Source of the DNA: SHZI01 sp041396045
GTDB lineage: Bacteria > Pseudomonadota > Gammaproteobacteria > Steroidobacterales > GCA-2729495
NCBI GenBank assembly: GCA_041396045.1
Contig: JAWKZI010000003.1
Coordinates: 62,001 to 126,000, forward strand
Length of the DNA: 64,000 bases
Reading direction: 5' to 3'
Each line of letters begins with the position of its first letter. The first letter of the stretch is position 1. Positions 43,559 through 52,416 of this stretch are shown in pieces. A program made the translations under genes and the position numbers. Below the pieces are notes generated by a model. The model worked only from the letters and a program-made list of their open reading frames with translations. It made no database searches and was not told where the DNA came from.

Positions 43559-44702
43559 TCAGGCGTCAGGCACCTGGCTGGCGGCAACAGGGTTCATCTC
43601 GAACTGATGCCGGATCGATTCGGTCATCCACTTCATGAAGTTGGGGTGGTTGATGAAGACCCTGGAATTGAATGCATACTCCAGACCAGACAGGTCCTTG
43701 CGCAATTTGGCTTGAATCAAACGTCCAGAGATCAGGTTGGTCACCACGATGACTTGTTGACCATTCCCTGGTAGCAGCCTCGATTTTGTCACGCATTTTC
43801 TGCACGTTGGCCTGACGGATCGGCGGTGGCGCATCATCCTGCAAGGTCATGCCAACCACCTCGGCAAAGCCACCGTCCTGCTTGACGATCCTGGCCAGGT
43901 TACCGAGGATCCTGAGCTCGTCAGCGTTGTCTTTCGCTCTTGAAAGACCGTGACTGGCAATGATCACCAGCTCCCTGGACGGATTGGTGCTGAGCTCATT
44001 CGCATTGTCGATCAGGATCTCGGCGATCAGCGGATCGTCGCCAGGCGGCTTGACGAACAGCAGTTTGGCGTCCGTGTGTACCTGGGGAACGCTCGCGAAT
44101 TCAGGCTTGGCCTGTTGGCCGAAGATGTACATCCACTGGCGAAACAGCTCGTTGTTGGCGGTAGACGTCACAGGCACGATTGCAATTTCCCTGGCACCAG
44201 CCTCTGTCAGATCGTCGAGCGCCACCTGAATGTGCTGCGACATCATCATGGCCATGCCGATACCCAGAGAGGTTGGGAAAATATCGCCAATGGGCTGAAC
44301 CTGCTTCCTGAAGAGCTCGTCACCAATCTCGCGGAAACCGTGCGTCAGGATCAGCACACCCTGCTTGCCCTTCAGATCTGCGGGGCTGATGTACCAGGCA
44401 TACTCCGAGCCCATCATGTTCATCGACAGCGCAATCTCTGCATCGCTGTTGTTCTTGTACAGGGCAACCTTGTCGCGCAGTTCCTGCATCAGCGCCGGGT
44501 CCATCTGATGCTTCATGCCATACAGGCTGCGGCCTTCGGCATCGCGCTCCGTGCTCATTGAATGGTCCATCCTGGAGTGGCCCATGCCCTCCATCGCCGG
44601 CTCGGCGGCCTGAACCACCGACAGGCTGACCGTCAGCAAAAAGGCGGCCGTACTGGCTGCAGGAAGACTTCTGGCATACAGCTTTGGCTTCACTAACCGC
44701 AT
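43559..44702 (-). CDS. Exported CbiX/CbiK-like chelatase-fold protein, copy 1, C-terminal frameshift
   Basis: First of three tandem paralogues. A signal peptide (AAFLLTVSLSVVQA) leads to a Met/His stretch (AMEGMGHSRMDHSM), then two alpha/beta domains with LILTHGFREIGDELFRKQVQP and VIIASHGLSRAKDNADEL, which I read as the paired His-Gly sites of class II chelatases such as CbiX/CbiK. Codon frame shifts near 43770 by an extra G compared with copies 2 and 3; the expected tail (VIVVTNLISGRLIQAKLRKD..) continues in the next frame to 43559. Uncorrected, the reading frame ends at 43566. It begins six bases after copy 2. Confidence 0.75.
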
Positions 44703-44708
44703 TTCAAG

Positions 44709-45866
44709 CTACGGCGTCGGCAGCGCATGATTGGCGGCAACAGGGTTCATCTGGAACGTACGCCGGACCGACTCACCCATCCACTTCATGAAGTTGGGAT
44801 GGTTGATCAAGCCCTTTGAACTGAAGTCATAGGTCAGCCCGTACAGGTCCTTGCGCAATTTTGCCTGAATCGAACGCGCCGAAATCAGGTTGGTCACGAC
44901 GATGACGTGTTGGCCCTTCCTGGTCGCAGCCTCGATCTTGTCGCGCATTTTCTGCACGTTGGCCTGGCGGATCTGCGGTGGCGCATCATCCTGCAGGGTC
45001 ATGCCGACCACTTCGGCAAATCCACCGTCCTGCTTCACAATCTTGGCCAGATTGGCCAGCAGCTTGAGCTCGTCAACGTTGTCTTCCACTCCTGAAGGAC
45101 CATGACTGGCAATGATCACCAGCTCCCTGGACGGATTGGTGCTGAACTCATTCGCATTGTCGATCAGGATCTCGGCGACCAGCGGATCGTCACCAGGCGG
45201 CTTGACGAACAACAGCTCGGCGTCCGTGTGTACGCGGGGAACACTCGCGTAATCCGACCTGGCCTCACGACCGAATATGTACATCCACTGGCGATACAGC
45301 CCGTTGTTGGCGGTGGACGCCACGGGAACCACAACAATTTTCCTGGCCCCGGCTTCGGTCAGATCGTCAAGCGCCACCTGGATGTGCTGCGACATCATCA
45401 TCGCCATGCCGACGCCCAGTGCGGTGGGAAAAATATTACCGAGCGGCTGAACCTGCTTCCTGAAGAGCTCGTCGCCAACCTCCCGGAAGCCGTGCGTCAG
45501 GATCAACACACCCTGCTTGGCCTTTACGTCAGGCGGACTGATGTACCAGGCATACTCCGAGCCCATCATGTCCATTGACAGCGCAATCTCTGCATCGCTG
45601 TAGTTCTTGTACAGGCCAACTTTCTCGCGCAGCTCCTTTATCAGCGCCGGATCCATCTGGTGCTTCATGCCGTACAGGCTGCGGCCTTCGGCATCGCGCT
45701 CCGTGCTCATCGAATGGTCCATTTTGGAGTGGTCCATGCCATCCATCGCCGGCTCTGCGGCCTGAACCACCGAAACGCTGGCCGCCAGCATGAAGGCCGC
45801 CACCCCAACTGCGAAAATACTTCTGGTGAACGTCTTCAGGCTCGTCGTTTGCAAGATTTTGATCAT
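44709..45866 (-). CDS. Exported CbiX/CbiK-like chelatase-fold protein, copy 2 (intact)
   Basis: 385 residues; the only unbroken copy. The ATG at 45866 is favoured by CGGAG seven bases upstream, though an ATG at 45884 is in frame. Signal peptide to about residue 37 (VSVVQA), then MDGMDHSKMDHSM, a candidate Cu/Ni/Co-binding tag. Domain 1 has GVLILTHGFREVGDE (H125) and ARKIVVVPVASTANN; domain 2 has ELVIIASHGPSG (H255), GGFAEVVGMTLQDDAPPQIR and VIVVTNLISARSIQ. The spacing and the His-Gly pairs match two-domain class II chelatases that insert metal into sirohydrochlorin or related tetrapyrroles, though a search is needed to confirm. Periplasmic CbiK with a heme link is known in Desulfovibrio. Confidence 0.75.
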   Translation of the reverse strand: MIKILQTTSLKTFTRSIFAVGVAAFMLAASVSVVQAAEPAMDGMDHSKMDHSMSTERDAEGRSLYGMKHQMDPALIKELREKVGLYKNYSDAEIALSMDMMGSEYAWYISPPDVKAKQGVLILTHGFREVGDELFRKQVQPLGNIFPTALGVGMAMMMSQHIQVALDDLTEAGARKIVVVPVASTANNGLYRQWMYIFGREARSDYASVPRVHTDAELLFVKPPGDDPLVAEILIDNANEFSTNPSRELVIIASHGPSGVEDNVDELKLLANLAKIVKQDGGFAEVVGMTLQDDAPPQIRQANVQKMRDKIEAATRKGQHVIVVTNLISARSIQAKLRKDLYGLTYDFSSKGLINHPNFMKWMGESVRRTFQMNPVAANHALPTP

Positions 45867-45924
45867 GGTCATACTCCGTGCCATGTAAACAGGAGACAAG
45901 AGGCGATCCGGAAAATGCGAACCA

Positions 45925-45954
45925 ATACTAGTCAGCTTGCCCGCCACTAAGCAA
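45925..45954 (-). promoter_or_regulatory. Candidate promoter of chelatase-like copies 2 and 1
   Basis: On the minus strand TTGCTT (45954-45949) and TAGTAT (45930-45925) are separated by 18 bp, an acceptable sigma-70-type arrangement with moderate consensus in both boxes. The same two boxes with identical spacing occur upstream of copy 3 (47354-47325), inside an otherwise diverging duplicated flank, which supports function. The -10 box sits over the TAG of the esterase-tail remnant, as it does over the real esterase stop codon upstream of copy 3. Confidence 0.5.
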
Positions 45955-46015
45955 CCGCTGACGGAGGAATTGCGTGGCCGCTTCAGTCGCGGAAATGTCG
46001 GGCATGGCCAACCCG
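45928..46015 (-). pseudogene. Remnant of a duplicated esterase 3' end
   Basis: On the minus strand the codons before TAG at 45928 read MPDISATEAATQFLRQRLL then SGGQAD, matching the end of the esterase at 47328 (HDFSAAEEIWRFFGRQLL then SGGQPD) at most positions including the last eight residues but one. Upstream of this the similarity fades into the terminator of copy 3. This is what a tandem duplication that copied the esterase tail together with the chelatase-like gene would leave. It has no start codon and no complete domain. Confidence 0.7.
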
Positions 46016-46027
46016 TTCAGCCAGCAC

Positions 46028-46066
46028 AAAAAAAAGCGGCGACACTCCCGCAGGGAATATCGCCGC
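46028..46066 (-). terminator. Strong intrinsic terminator of the ubiD-esterase-chelatase operon
   Basis: On the minus strand GCGGCGA (46066-46060) pairs with TCGCCGC (46042-46036), with an inner TCCC/GGGA extension around a three-base loop, followed by eight T residues (46035-46028). It lies 36 bp after the stop of chelatase-like copy 3, separating that transcript from copies 2 and 1. Confidence 0.9.
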
Positions 46067-46101
46067 CGATTACATCGTAGGCGCTGTGGCGTCAGCGACG
46101 C

Positions 46102-47264
46102 CTAGTTGGCAGCAACAGGGTTCATCTCGAACTGATGCCGGATCGATTCGGTCATCCACTTCATGAAGTTGGGGTGGTTGATGAAGCCCTTGGAGCTGAA
46201 GTCATATGTCAGTCCGGACAGGTCCTTGCGCAGTTTGGACTGAATCGAACGTGCCGAAATCAGGTTGGTCACCACGATGACATGTTGACCCTTCTTGGTC
46301 GCGGCCTCGATCTTGTCGCGCATTTTCTGCACGTTGGCCTGACGGATCTGCGGTGGCGCATCGTCCTGCAAGGTCATGCCAACCACATCAGCAAATCCGC
46401 CGTCCTGCTTGACGATCTTGGCCAGGTTAGCCAGCAGCTTGAGCTCATCAGCGTTGTCCTTGGCACCTGAAGGACCGTGACCGGCGATGATCACCAGTTC
46501 CTTGGACGGATTGGTGCTGAGCTCATTCGCATTGTCGATCAGGATCTCGGCGATCAGCGGATCGTCGCCAGGCGGCTTGACGAACAGCAGTTTGGCGTCC
46601 GTGTGTACCTGGGAACGCTCGCGAATTCAGGCTTGGCCTGTTGGCCGAAGATGTACATCCACTGGCGAAACAGTTCGTTGTTGGCGGTAGATGTCACCGG
46701 TACTACAACTATTTCCTTGGCACCGGCTTCCTTCAGATCGTCGAGCGCCACCTGAATGTGCTGCGACATCATCATCGCCATGCCGACGCCAATTGCGGTC
46801 GGGAAAATATCGCCAATGGGCTGAACCTGCTTCCTGAAGAGCTCGTCACCAATCTCGCGGAAACCGTGCGTCAGGATCAGCACGCCCTGCTTGCCTTTCA
46901 GGGTCGGCGGACTGATGTACCAGGCGTACTCCGAGCCCATCATGTCCATCGACAGCGCAATCTCTGCATCGCTGTAGTTCTTGTACAGCGCAATCTTCTC
47001 GCGCAGTTCCTTGGTCAGTGCCGGATCCATCTGATGCTTCATGCCGTACATGCTGCGGCCTTCGGCATCGCGCTCCGTGCTCATCGAATGGTCCATTTTG
47101 GAGTGGTCCATGCCCTCCATCTTGGAGTGGTCCATGCCCTCCATCGCCGGCTCTGCGGCCTGAACTGCTGACAGGCTGGCCGTCAGCAAGAAGGCGGCCG
47201 CACTGGCCGCAAGAAGACTTCTGGCGAACGTCTTCGGGTTCGTAGTTTGCAAGGTTTTGATCAT
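46102..47264 (-). CDS. Exported CbiX/CbiK-like chelatase-fold protein, copy 3, one frameshift
   Basis: Same architecture as copies 1 and 2, with a longer metal-tag region: MEGMDHSK is repeated twice before MDHSM, so this copy has one extra repeat unit. Domains show LILTHGFREIGDELFRKQVQP and VIIAGHGPSGAKDNADELKLL. The frame breaks near 46612 where this copy has GGG and copy 1 has GGGG in the same context; adding that G restores ASVPQVHTDAKLLFVKPPGDDPL, so a homopolymer error or slippage is likely. The gene follows the esterase, overlapping its candidate promoter, and ends just before a strong terminator. Confidence 0.75.
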
Positions 47265-47324
47265 GGTCATACTCCGTGCCATGTAAACAGGGGGATTAAG
47301 GGGTGATCCGGAAAACGTAGACTG

Positions 47325-47354
47325 ATACTAGTCAGGTTGACCGCCACTAAGCAA
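47325..47354 (-). promoter_or_regulatory. Candidate promoter of chelatase-like copy 3
   Basis: TTGCTT (47354-47349) and TAGTAT (47330-47325) with an 18-bp spacer, identical to the pair upstream of copy 2. The -10 box includes the TAG stop of the esterase gene, so the promoter lies inside the end of the preceding coding region and would allow copy 3 to be expressed apart from ubiD and the esterase. Confidence 0.5.
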
Positions 47355-48365
47355 CTGTCGGCCGAAGAATCGCCAGATCTCCTCGGCCGCGGAAAAATCG
47401 TGGCTGGTACGGCCAAAAATGCGGGGCATGCGTTTTATAGGGTGGGGAATGGTGTGACCGCCTCCATAAATCGTAATCAGGTCGATTTCCGGTCGATTCT
47501 CGACCGACCAGACGCGACGACTTGCCACAGTCCCATCCCGGGCATCGGCGTCCGGATAGCGATGCTCGAACGGTGGATCCGCATAACCCGCCAGCTGGCT
47601 GAAGTATTCCGCAGTTGCTTCCACCGGGCGTACGGCACCGCGGCGATTGAAGGGGCCAAGCGACCGGATTTCGCCGCCTTCATAAGGACTGACCGGGTCA
47701 TCATCGCCATCAATCAACAGCACGGCAACGGCCTGACCGCTGGCATGGCAATTGAAATTGGCACTCGTGGGCAGGCTCGCAGCGATGGCGGCGATCCCGG
47801 TAACAAAATCGGGGGCTTCCAGGGCGAGGCGGAACGCCATCTGGCCGCCATTGGAGAAGCCGGCGGCAAATACCTGGTCTGCGTCAATTTGACGCCCTTC
47901 CAGGGCGGGATCACCTGCCAGTCTGGCAACCACGGCGCGCAGGAAGCCCACATCATCGATGCCGGGTTCCGGGGTGGACTCCTGGAGTACGCGCCGGCAG
48001 TCCTGCCAGCGTTTCTGGTGCCCTTGCGGGTAGACGATCAGGACGCCATCGCGATCGGCAATCTCCTCGAAAGCCCACCCCGTATCGCGACGCATCCGCT
48101 GCGCAGTACCACCGGATCCGTGCAGTACGAGCACTACTGATGTTGGCCTGACCACCTTGCGCGGTACATACACCAGAAACGAGCGCGACAGACCACCAAA
48201 CTCCAGGCGTCGCTCCACCACAGTCCCGGTCAACTCCGGAAGGGGGTAGACGGGCGTGTGCAGTCCCCACCACCAGAATGCCGCTCCGGCAGCAACGATC
48301 ACCAGCAGCAATGCGCCCAGGGAAGGCAATATCCAGCGCCGGCCCCTGGTCACTGGCAAATGCAT
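47328..48365 (-). CDS. PHB depolymerase/feruloyl esterase (LpqC)-family alpha/beta hydrolase
   Basis: 345 residues from the ATG at 48365, coupled to ubiD by TGATG. One N-terminal membrane segment (LGALLLVIVAAGAAFWWWGL) anchors or exports the enzyme. The LpqC pattern is clear: FLVYVPRKVV, VLVLHGSGGTAQ (oxyanion HG), nucleophile AAGFSNGGQMAFRLA (GxSxG), Asp in LLIDGDDDPVSPYEGG and His in YGGGHTIPH. It should hydrolyse short polyester or aryl ester bonds in the periplasm. Downstream by 63 bp is chelatase-like copy 3. Its 3' end was duplicated along with that gene. Confidence 0.85.
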   Translation of the reverse strand: MHLPVTRGRRWILPSLGALLLVIVAAGAAFWWWGLHTPVYPLPELTGTVVERRLEFGGLSRSFLVYVPRKVVRPTSVVLVLHGSGGTAQRMRRDTGWAFEEIADRDGVLIVYPQGHQKRWQDCRRVLQESTPEPGIDDVGFLRAVVARLAGDPALEGRQIDADQVFAAGFSNGGQMAFRLALEAPDFVTGIAAIAASLPTSANFNCHASGQAVAVLLIDGDDDPVSPYEGGEIRSLGPFNRRGAVRPVEATAEYFSQLAGYADPPFEHRYPDADARDGTVASRRVWSVENRPEIDLITIYGGGHTIPHPIKRMPRIFGRTSHDFSAAEEIWRFFGRQLLSGGQPD

Positions 48366-49852
48366 CAATCAGGAACCCGGCCGAAGTCCTTCATGTATTC
48401 ATTCCATTTACGGTCGACCATCGCGAAGCAGTCTGGCGCGCCCTTGACCAACAGATCAATGTTCAACGGTGGCCATTGCTTCGGACCACCTTCCGACTCA
48501 AGTTGGCGTGTGGCATCAATCACCATCTTGCTGGACAACGCCCAGTGCGGACGACTCGGATCCGGCATCATCATCTGGGTCTGCGGAATCATCAGGCTGG
48601 CTGATGGCTGCCAGCGAGCAGCGAGTGCGTGCAGGATCTGGCTGGGATTGAGGATATCGATATCCTTGTCAACCACGATCACCACCTTGTTGAGGCCGGC
48701 GTTGGCAGCCAGACACTGGCCGGCTGCCATACCTTCACCCGGCAACCGCTTGTCGATGCTGATCACCACGACACCATTGGCGCCGCGCGGCGAAATCAAA
48801 CCGGTGAGTCCGGATATCAATTGCCGGTACTTGAAGAAGTTGGCAGCGGTTTGCGGCGCACGCGGCATGTCGCATGTCAGCCCGGTGAACGAATTGAGAA
48901 TCCACGGCTTCTCGCGGTGCGTGATGCACTGGATATCCATATAGAAGTTATTGGGCTTCATCGGGCCCTGATAACCATACATTTCACCGTAGGGGCCTTC
49001 GTCCAGCCCCTTGTCCAGCGGGACCAACCCTTCGATGACCATTTCGGCATGCGCTGGCACCCGGATGTCGCTGGTCTCGCACTTCACAACTTCCAGTGCC
49101 TTGCCACGCATACCGCCGGCAAACTCCAGTTCATCTTCCTGAAAGCCAGCCATCTTTGTGCTGCTGGCACAGAAGGTAAACGGATCGGCGCCCATCACCA
49201 CGGCGACCCTGGCCACCTTGTCGCCCCGCTTGCGCATGGAGTTGAGAATGCGCCAGCCATGCTGGCTGGGCTCCGGATTAACACTGATCCGTTGCGGCCC
49301 CCGAACCTGGCAGCGATAGGTTCCGGTGTTCTTGCCAAACTCCGGGTCATCCATGATCACCGACGTAATGTTGATGTAGCGGCCGCCGTCTGCCGGATTG
49401 TTGTGCAGCCAGGCAAATTTCTCGATGTCGATGGCGTCACCTTTGAGGATGACCTGCTTGCAGGGCGCCTGGCTGGCGTCGCTGATTTCCACCGGCGGGA
49501 TACGCTGCCAGTTGCCACTGCTGTCGAGTCGATGCTCGAGTGCGCGTAGCACAGCGTGATACATCTCGCGATAATCATTGGTGATATTTGCTACGCCGAA
49601 CAGCTCGGCTTCGTCGGGCCAGCGCCCATAGGCATTGGCCACCAGCGGTCCGTCCCGCCATTGTCCGTTGATGCGCACCCGATCAACGATGAAAGCCGGC
49701 GCGTCTTCGATACCAAACTTTTCAATAAGGCGGTAGGCAAATGCCGTCACCTCATACTGATCCTGATCCATCGCTTCGATATGCAGCACACGGCCGCGTC
49801 GGTCGAGCGCATCAATGTATTGACGGACAGAGTCAATGGCGGCAAGTTTCAT
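48365..49852 (-). CDS. UbiD-family prFMN-dependent decarboxylase
   Basis: 495 residues from the ATG at 49852; longer N-terminal extensions lack family similarity. UbiD blocks are visible throughout: NTGTYRCQVRGPQRI, LEFAGGMRGKALEVVKCET, DEGPYGEMYGYQGP (the conserved Glu region) and VVISIDKRLPGEG. These enzymes use prenylated FMN to decarboxylate (or carboxylate) unsaturated or aromatic acids in the cytoplasm. A UbiX partner that makes prFMN is not in the window. It is the first gene of a likely ubiD-esterase-chelatase transcript, consistent with cleavage of an ester to an aromatic acid then decarboxylation (inference). Confidence 0.9.
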   Translation of the reverse strand: MKLAAIDSVRQYIDALDRRGRVLHIEAMDQDQYEVTAFAYRLIEKFGIEDAPAFIVDRVRINGQWRDGPLVANAYGRWPDEAELFGVANITNDYREMYHAVLRALEHRLDSSGNWQRIPPVEISDASQAPCKQVILKGDAIDIEKFAWLHNNPADGGRYINITSVIMDDPEFGKNTGTYRCQVRGPQRISVNPEPSQHGWRILNSMRKRGDKVARVAVVMGADPFTFCASSTKMAGFQEDELEFAGGMRGKALEVVKCETSDIRVPAHAEMVIEGLVPLDKGLDEGPYGEMYGYQGPMKPNNFYMDIQCITHREKPWILNSFTGLTCDMPRAPQTAANFFKYRQLISGLTGLISPRGANGVVVISIDKRLPGEGMAAGQCLAANAGLNKVVIVVDKDIDILNPSQILHALAARWQPSASLMIPQTQMMMPDPSRPHWALSSKMVIDATRQLESEGGPKQWPPLNIDLLVKGAPDCFAMVDRKWNEYMKDFGRVPD

Positions 49853-49955
49853 AATGCAGGTTCCTGGTTGACGAACCGGATATCCGGAATCGGGACTGGT
49901 GCTAGCATGGTGCTGGCAGCAATTTTCCATACGATACACCGGGATTTCACCCACC

Positions 49956-50919
49956 ATGAAGTGGCTCGGACGAATGCTCATCGGTCTGGCAGGCGGAATT
50001 GCACTGATCTGGTTCGCGGTGGTGGTGTATGCCTACTGGCCCACCGGCGTACAGGAGGTGCCGGCAGCAAACCTCGCCGGTCCGGCCGACCGCTTTGTTC
50101 GCGTCGATGGACTTGACCTGCGTTATCGCACCTGGGGTCAGCCCGGCCCCGACAAACCAACGGCGCTGCTGCTGCACGGCTTCGCCAACTCCCTGCAGAG
50201 CTTCCGGCTTCTGGCACCACTTCTCACGGACCGCTATTACGTGGTTGCCTGCGATATGCCGGGTTTCGGGCTGTCCGACAAACCGGCGCCCTTGACTACG
50301 GCAATCAGCATCAGGCAGAAATTGCAGCCGACCTCATTAAATCTCTGGACCTGCACCGCGTGGTCGTGGGCGGACATTCACTGGCGGCGCGATTGCGTTA
50401 CGCGTAGCCTTGCAGTCGCCGGACGTGATTGGTCTTGTAGTCATGAATCCGGGGATCATCACCACCGGCGTGCCGCCAATAGCGAAATACCTGGTGTTTC
50501 CGTTCCCGCGCCTTCAGGCCAAACTGTTCGGTGATCCGGAATTTCGCAGCAACTTTCTGCGGCGATCATTCGTGAATCCCTCGATAGTGACTGACGACGT
50601 GGTGAGGGATCTCAGCCTGACTGCCAGGAGCGAGGGTTATTTGCGTGGCATGACCGCTCTGATGGGTCAATACAGTGACGCCGATGAAGTCCGGCTGTTG
50701 CCACAACTCAAGGTACCGTCCCTGATCGTGTGGGGAGCGCAGGATCGTGGCAAGCCTGCTGGCGAATTCGACGAACTGAAGGCAATGCTGCCGTTGAATA
50801 CAGCGGTACTTGTTCCCACGTCCGGACACTACGTCCAGGAAGAAGCACCGAAAGAAACGGCGGCTGCCATGCTGGCCTTTGTTGACCGCATCATGCCGAT
50901 TCCCGGTCAGAAGATGTAA
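49956..50919 (+). CDS. Alpha/beta hydrolase, two frameshifts
   Basis: About 320 residues when joined. An N-terminal membrane segment (GLAGGIALIWFAVVVYAYW) precedes an alpha/beta hydrolase fold with ALLLHGFANSLQSFRLLAP and CDMPGFGLSDKP. Frame changes near 50293 and 50383 must be repaired to obtain EIAADLIKSLDLHRVVVGGHS followed by LGGAIALRVALQ (nucleophile Ser); the last frame has PSLIVWGAQDR (Asp region) and SGHYVQEEAP (catalytic His). It would be an exported or anchored esterase/hydrolase of unknown substrate. It diverges from ubiD and is followed 30 bp later by purT. Confidence 0.8.
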
Positions 50920-50949
50920 ACGCATGGCGTCCTTCAGCAAACCGGCTCC

Positions 50950-52416
50950 ATGACCCGCATTGGCACACCGCTGACTACCGGCGCAACCCGGCTGCTGCTG
51001 CTCGGTGCGGGAGAGCTGGGCAAGGAAGTTACGATAGAGGCACAGCGTTTTGGCGTCGAAGTGATCGCCGTGGATCGCTACGCCAACGCACCGGCAATGC
51101 AGGTGGCGCACCGCAGTCATGTAATCGACATGCTTGATCCCCGCGCACTTCGGCAGATTATTGAGCAGGAGCAACCACATTTCGTGGTGCCGGAAATCGA
51201 GGCTATCGCCACTGGCGAACTGCTGGCACTGGAGGCCGACGGATTCAAGGTAATTCCTACCGCCCGCGCCGCGCGCCTGACGATGGATCGGGAAGGTATT
51301 CGGCGACTGGCGGCTGAAACGCTCGGCCTGGCCACATCACCGTTTCAGTTCGCCGACACTTTTGAGGACCTGGCTGCGGCTGTCACAGCAATCGGCTACC
51401 CCTGCATCGTGAAACCCGTGATGTCCAGCTCCGGCAAGGGGCAGAGCACGGTGCATTCCGCAGCAGACATCCGTCAGGCATGGGAGCTGGCCCAGAGCGC
51501 CGGACGTGCCGGTGCCGGCCGCGTGATCGTTGAAGGCTTCATCGACTTCGACTATGAAGTCACGCTACTCACCGTACGGCATGCTGCCGGCACATCGTTC
51601 TGCGAACCCATCGGCCACTTGCAGATTGATGGCGACTACCGTGAATCCTGGCAACCTCAACCGATGAGCGATGACGCGCTTCGGAAAAGTCAGCGTATTG
51701 CGGCCACCGTTACCGAAAACCTCGGCGGTTACGGCGTTTTCGGTATCGAATTGTTCGTGCAGCAGGAGAAAGTGTGGTTCAGCGAAGTATCGCCCCGCCC
51801 GCACGATACTGGCCTGGTGACCCTGACTTCCCAGGATCTTTCACAATTCGCGTTGCATGTACGCGCCATACTGGGCCTGCCGGTGCCGAACATCGCACAA
51901 CATGGGCCATCGGCATCGTGCGCACTGCTGGTGGCTGGCGATACTGGTAGTCTGGAGTTCACGGAATTGGCTGCTGCATTGACTGAACCCGATACGGGGC
52001 TGAGATTATTCGGCAAGCCGGAAGTCCGCGGCAAACGCCGCATGGGAGTTACGCTCGCGCGTGCGGCTACAGTTGATGCAGCGCGCGCCAAGGCCGGCTG
52101 CGGCCGCAGCCATACGCAGCTCACCAGGCACATCAATCAATCGTCTGTAGGCTCCGGAACCCGAGCATGGCAAGTACAAGTCGTCGCGAATACACCATCG
52201 GTACGTTGGCAAAGCGGGCTCGAGTGGCGCCTTCCGTGTTGCGCTACTACGAGAAAGAGGGATTGCTGGTGCCTCACCGGCGCACCTCCTCAGGTTATCG
52301 GGTATATGACGAGGACGCGGAGCGTACGCTGCTCTTCATCAATCGCGCAAAACGTCTTGGCTTCTCCCTGGATGATATTCGGCAATTTCTGGTGGCCGGC
52401 CAAAACGACACCGTAA
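50950..52416 (+). CDS. purT: Formate-dependent GAR transformylase PurT, probable frameshift at 3' end
   Basis: ATP-grasp enzyme converting glycinamide ribonucleotide, formate and ATP into formyl-GAR in purine synthesis. Seen are LLLLGAGELGKEVTIEAQRFGVEVIAVDRY, YPCIVKPVMSSSGKGQS, EVSPRPHDTGLVTLTSQ and LFGKPEVRGKRRMGVTLA. E. coli PurT has 392 residues; here the frame runs ~95 residues further, into merR. Switching frame near 52095 gives an Ala-rich tail and a stop at 52150, 16 bp before merR, matching the normal length. The native gene therefore probably ends at 52150 and the given end is that of the frame as read. Confidence 0.9.
   Translation: MTRIGTPLTTGATRLLLLGAGELGKEVTIEAQRFGVEVIAVDRYANAPAMQVAHRSHVIDMLDPRALRQIIEQEQPHFVVPEIEAIATGELLALEADGFKVIPTARAARLTMDREGIRRLAAETLGLATSPFQFADTFEDLAAAVTAIGYPCIVKPVMSSSGKGQSTVHSAADIRQAWELAQSAGRAGAGRVIVEGFIDFDYEVTLLTVRHAAGTSFCEPIGHLQIDGDYRESWQPQPMSDDALRKSQRIAATVTENLGGYGVFGIELFVQQEKVWFSEVSPRPHDTGLVTLTSQDLSQFALHVRAILGLPVPNIAQHGPSASCALLVAGDTGSLEFTELAAALTEPDTGLRLFGKPEVRGKRRMGVTLARAATVDAARAKAGCGRSHTQLTRHINQSSVGSGTRAWQVQVVANTPSVRWQSGLEWRLPCCATTRKRDCWCLTGAPPQVIGYMTRTRSVRCSSSIAQNVLASPWMIFGNFWWPAKTTP

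Noticed and set aside
45867..46101. Insertion-sequence-mediated origin of the tandem duplication
   Set aside because: No inverted repeats, target-site duplication or transposase remnant is seen; the region holds only a terminator and an esterase remnant.
43559..47264. CopB/PcoB-like copper protein, because of the MDHSKM tags
   Set aside because: CopB-type proteins have an outer-membrane barrel after the tag; here the body is alpha/beta with His-Gly turns and no barrel pattern.
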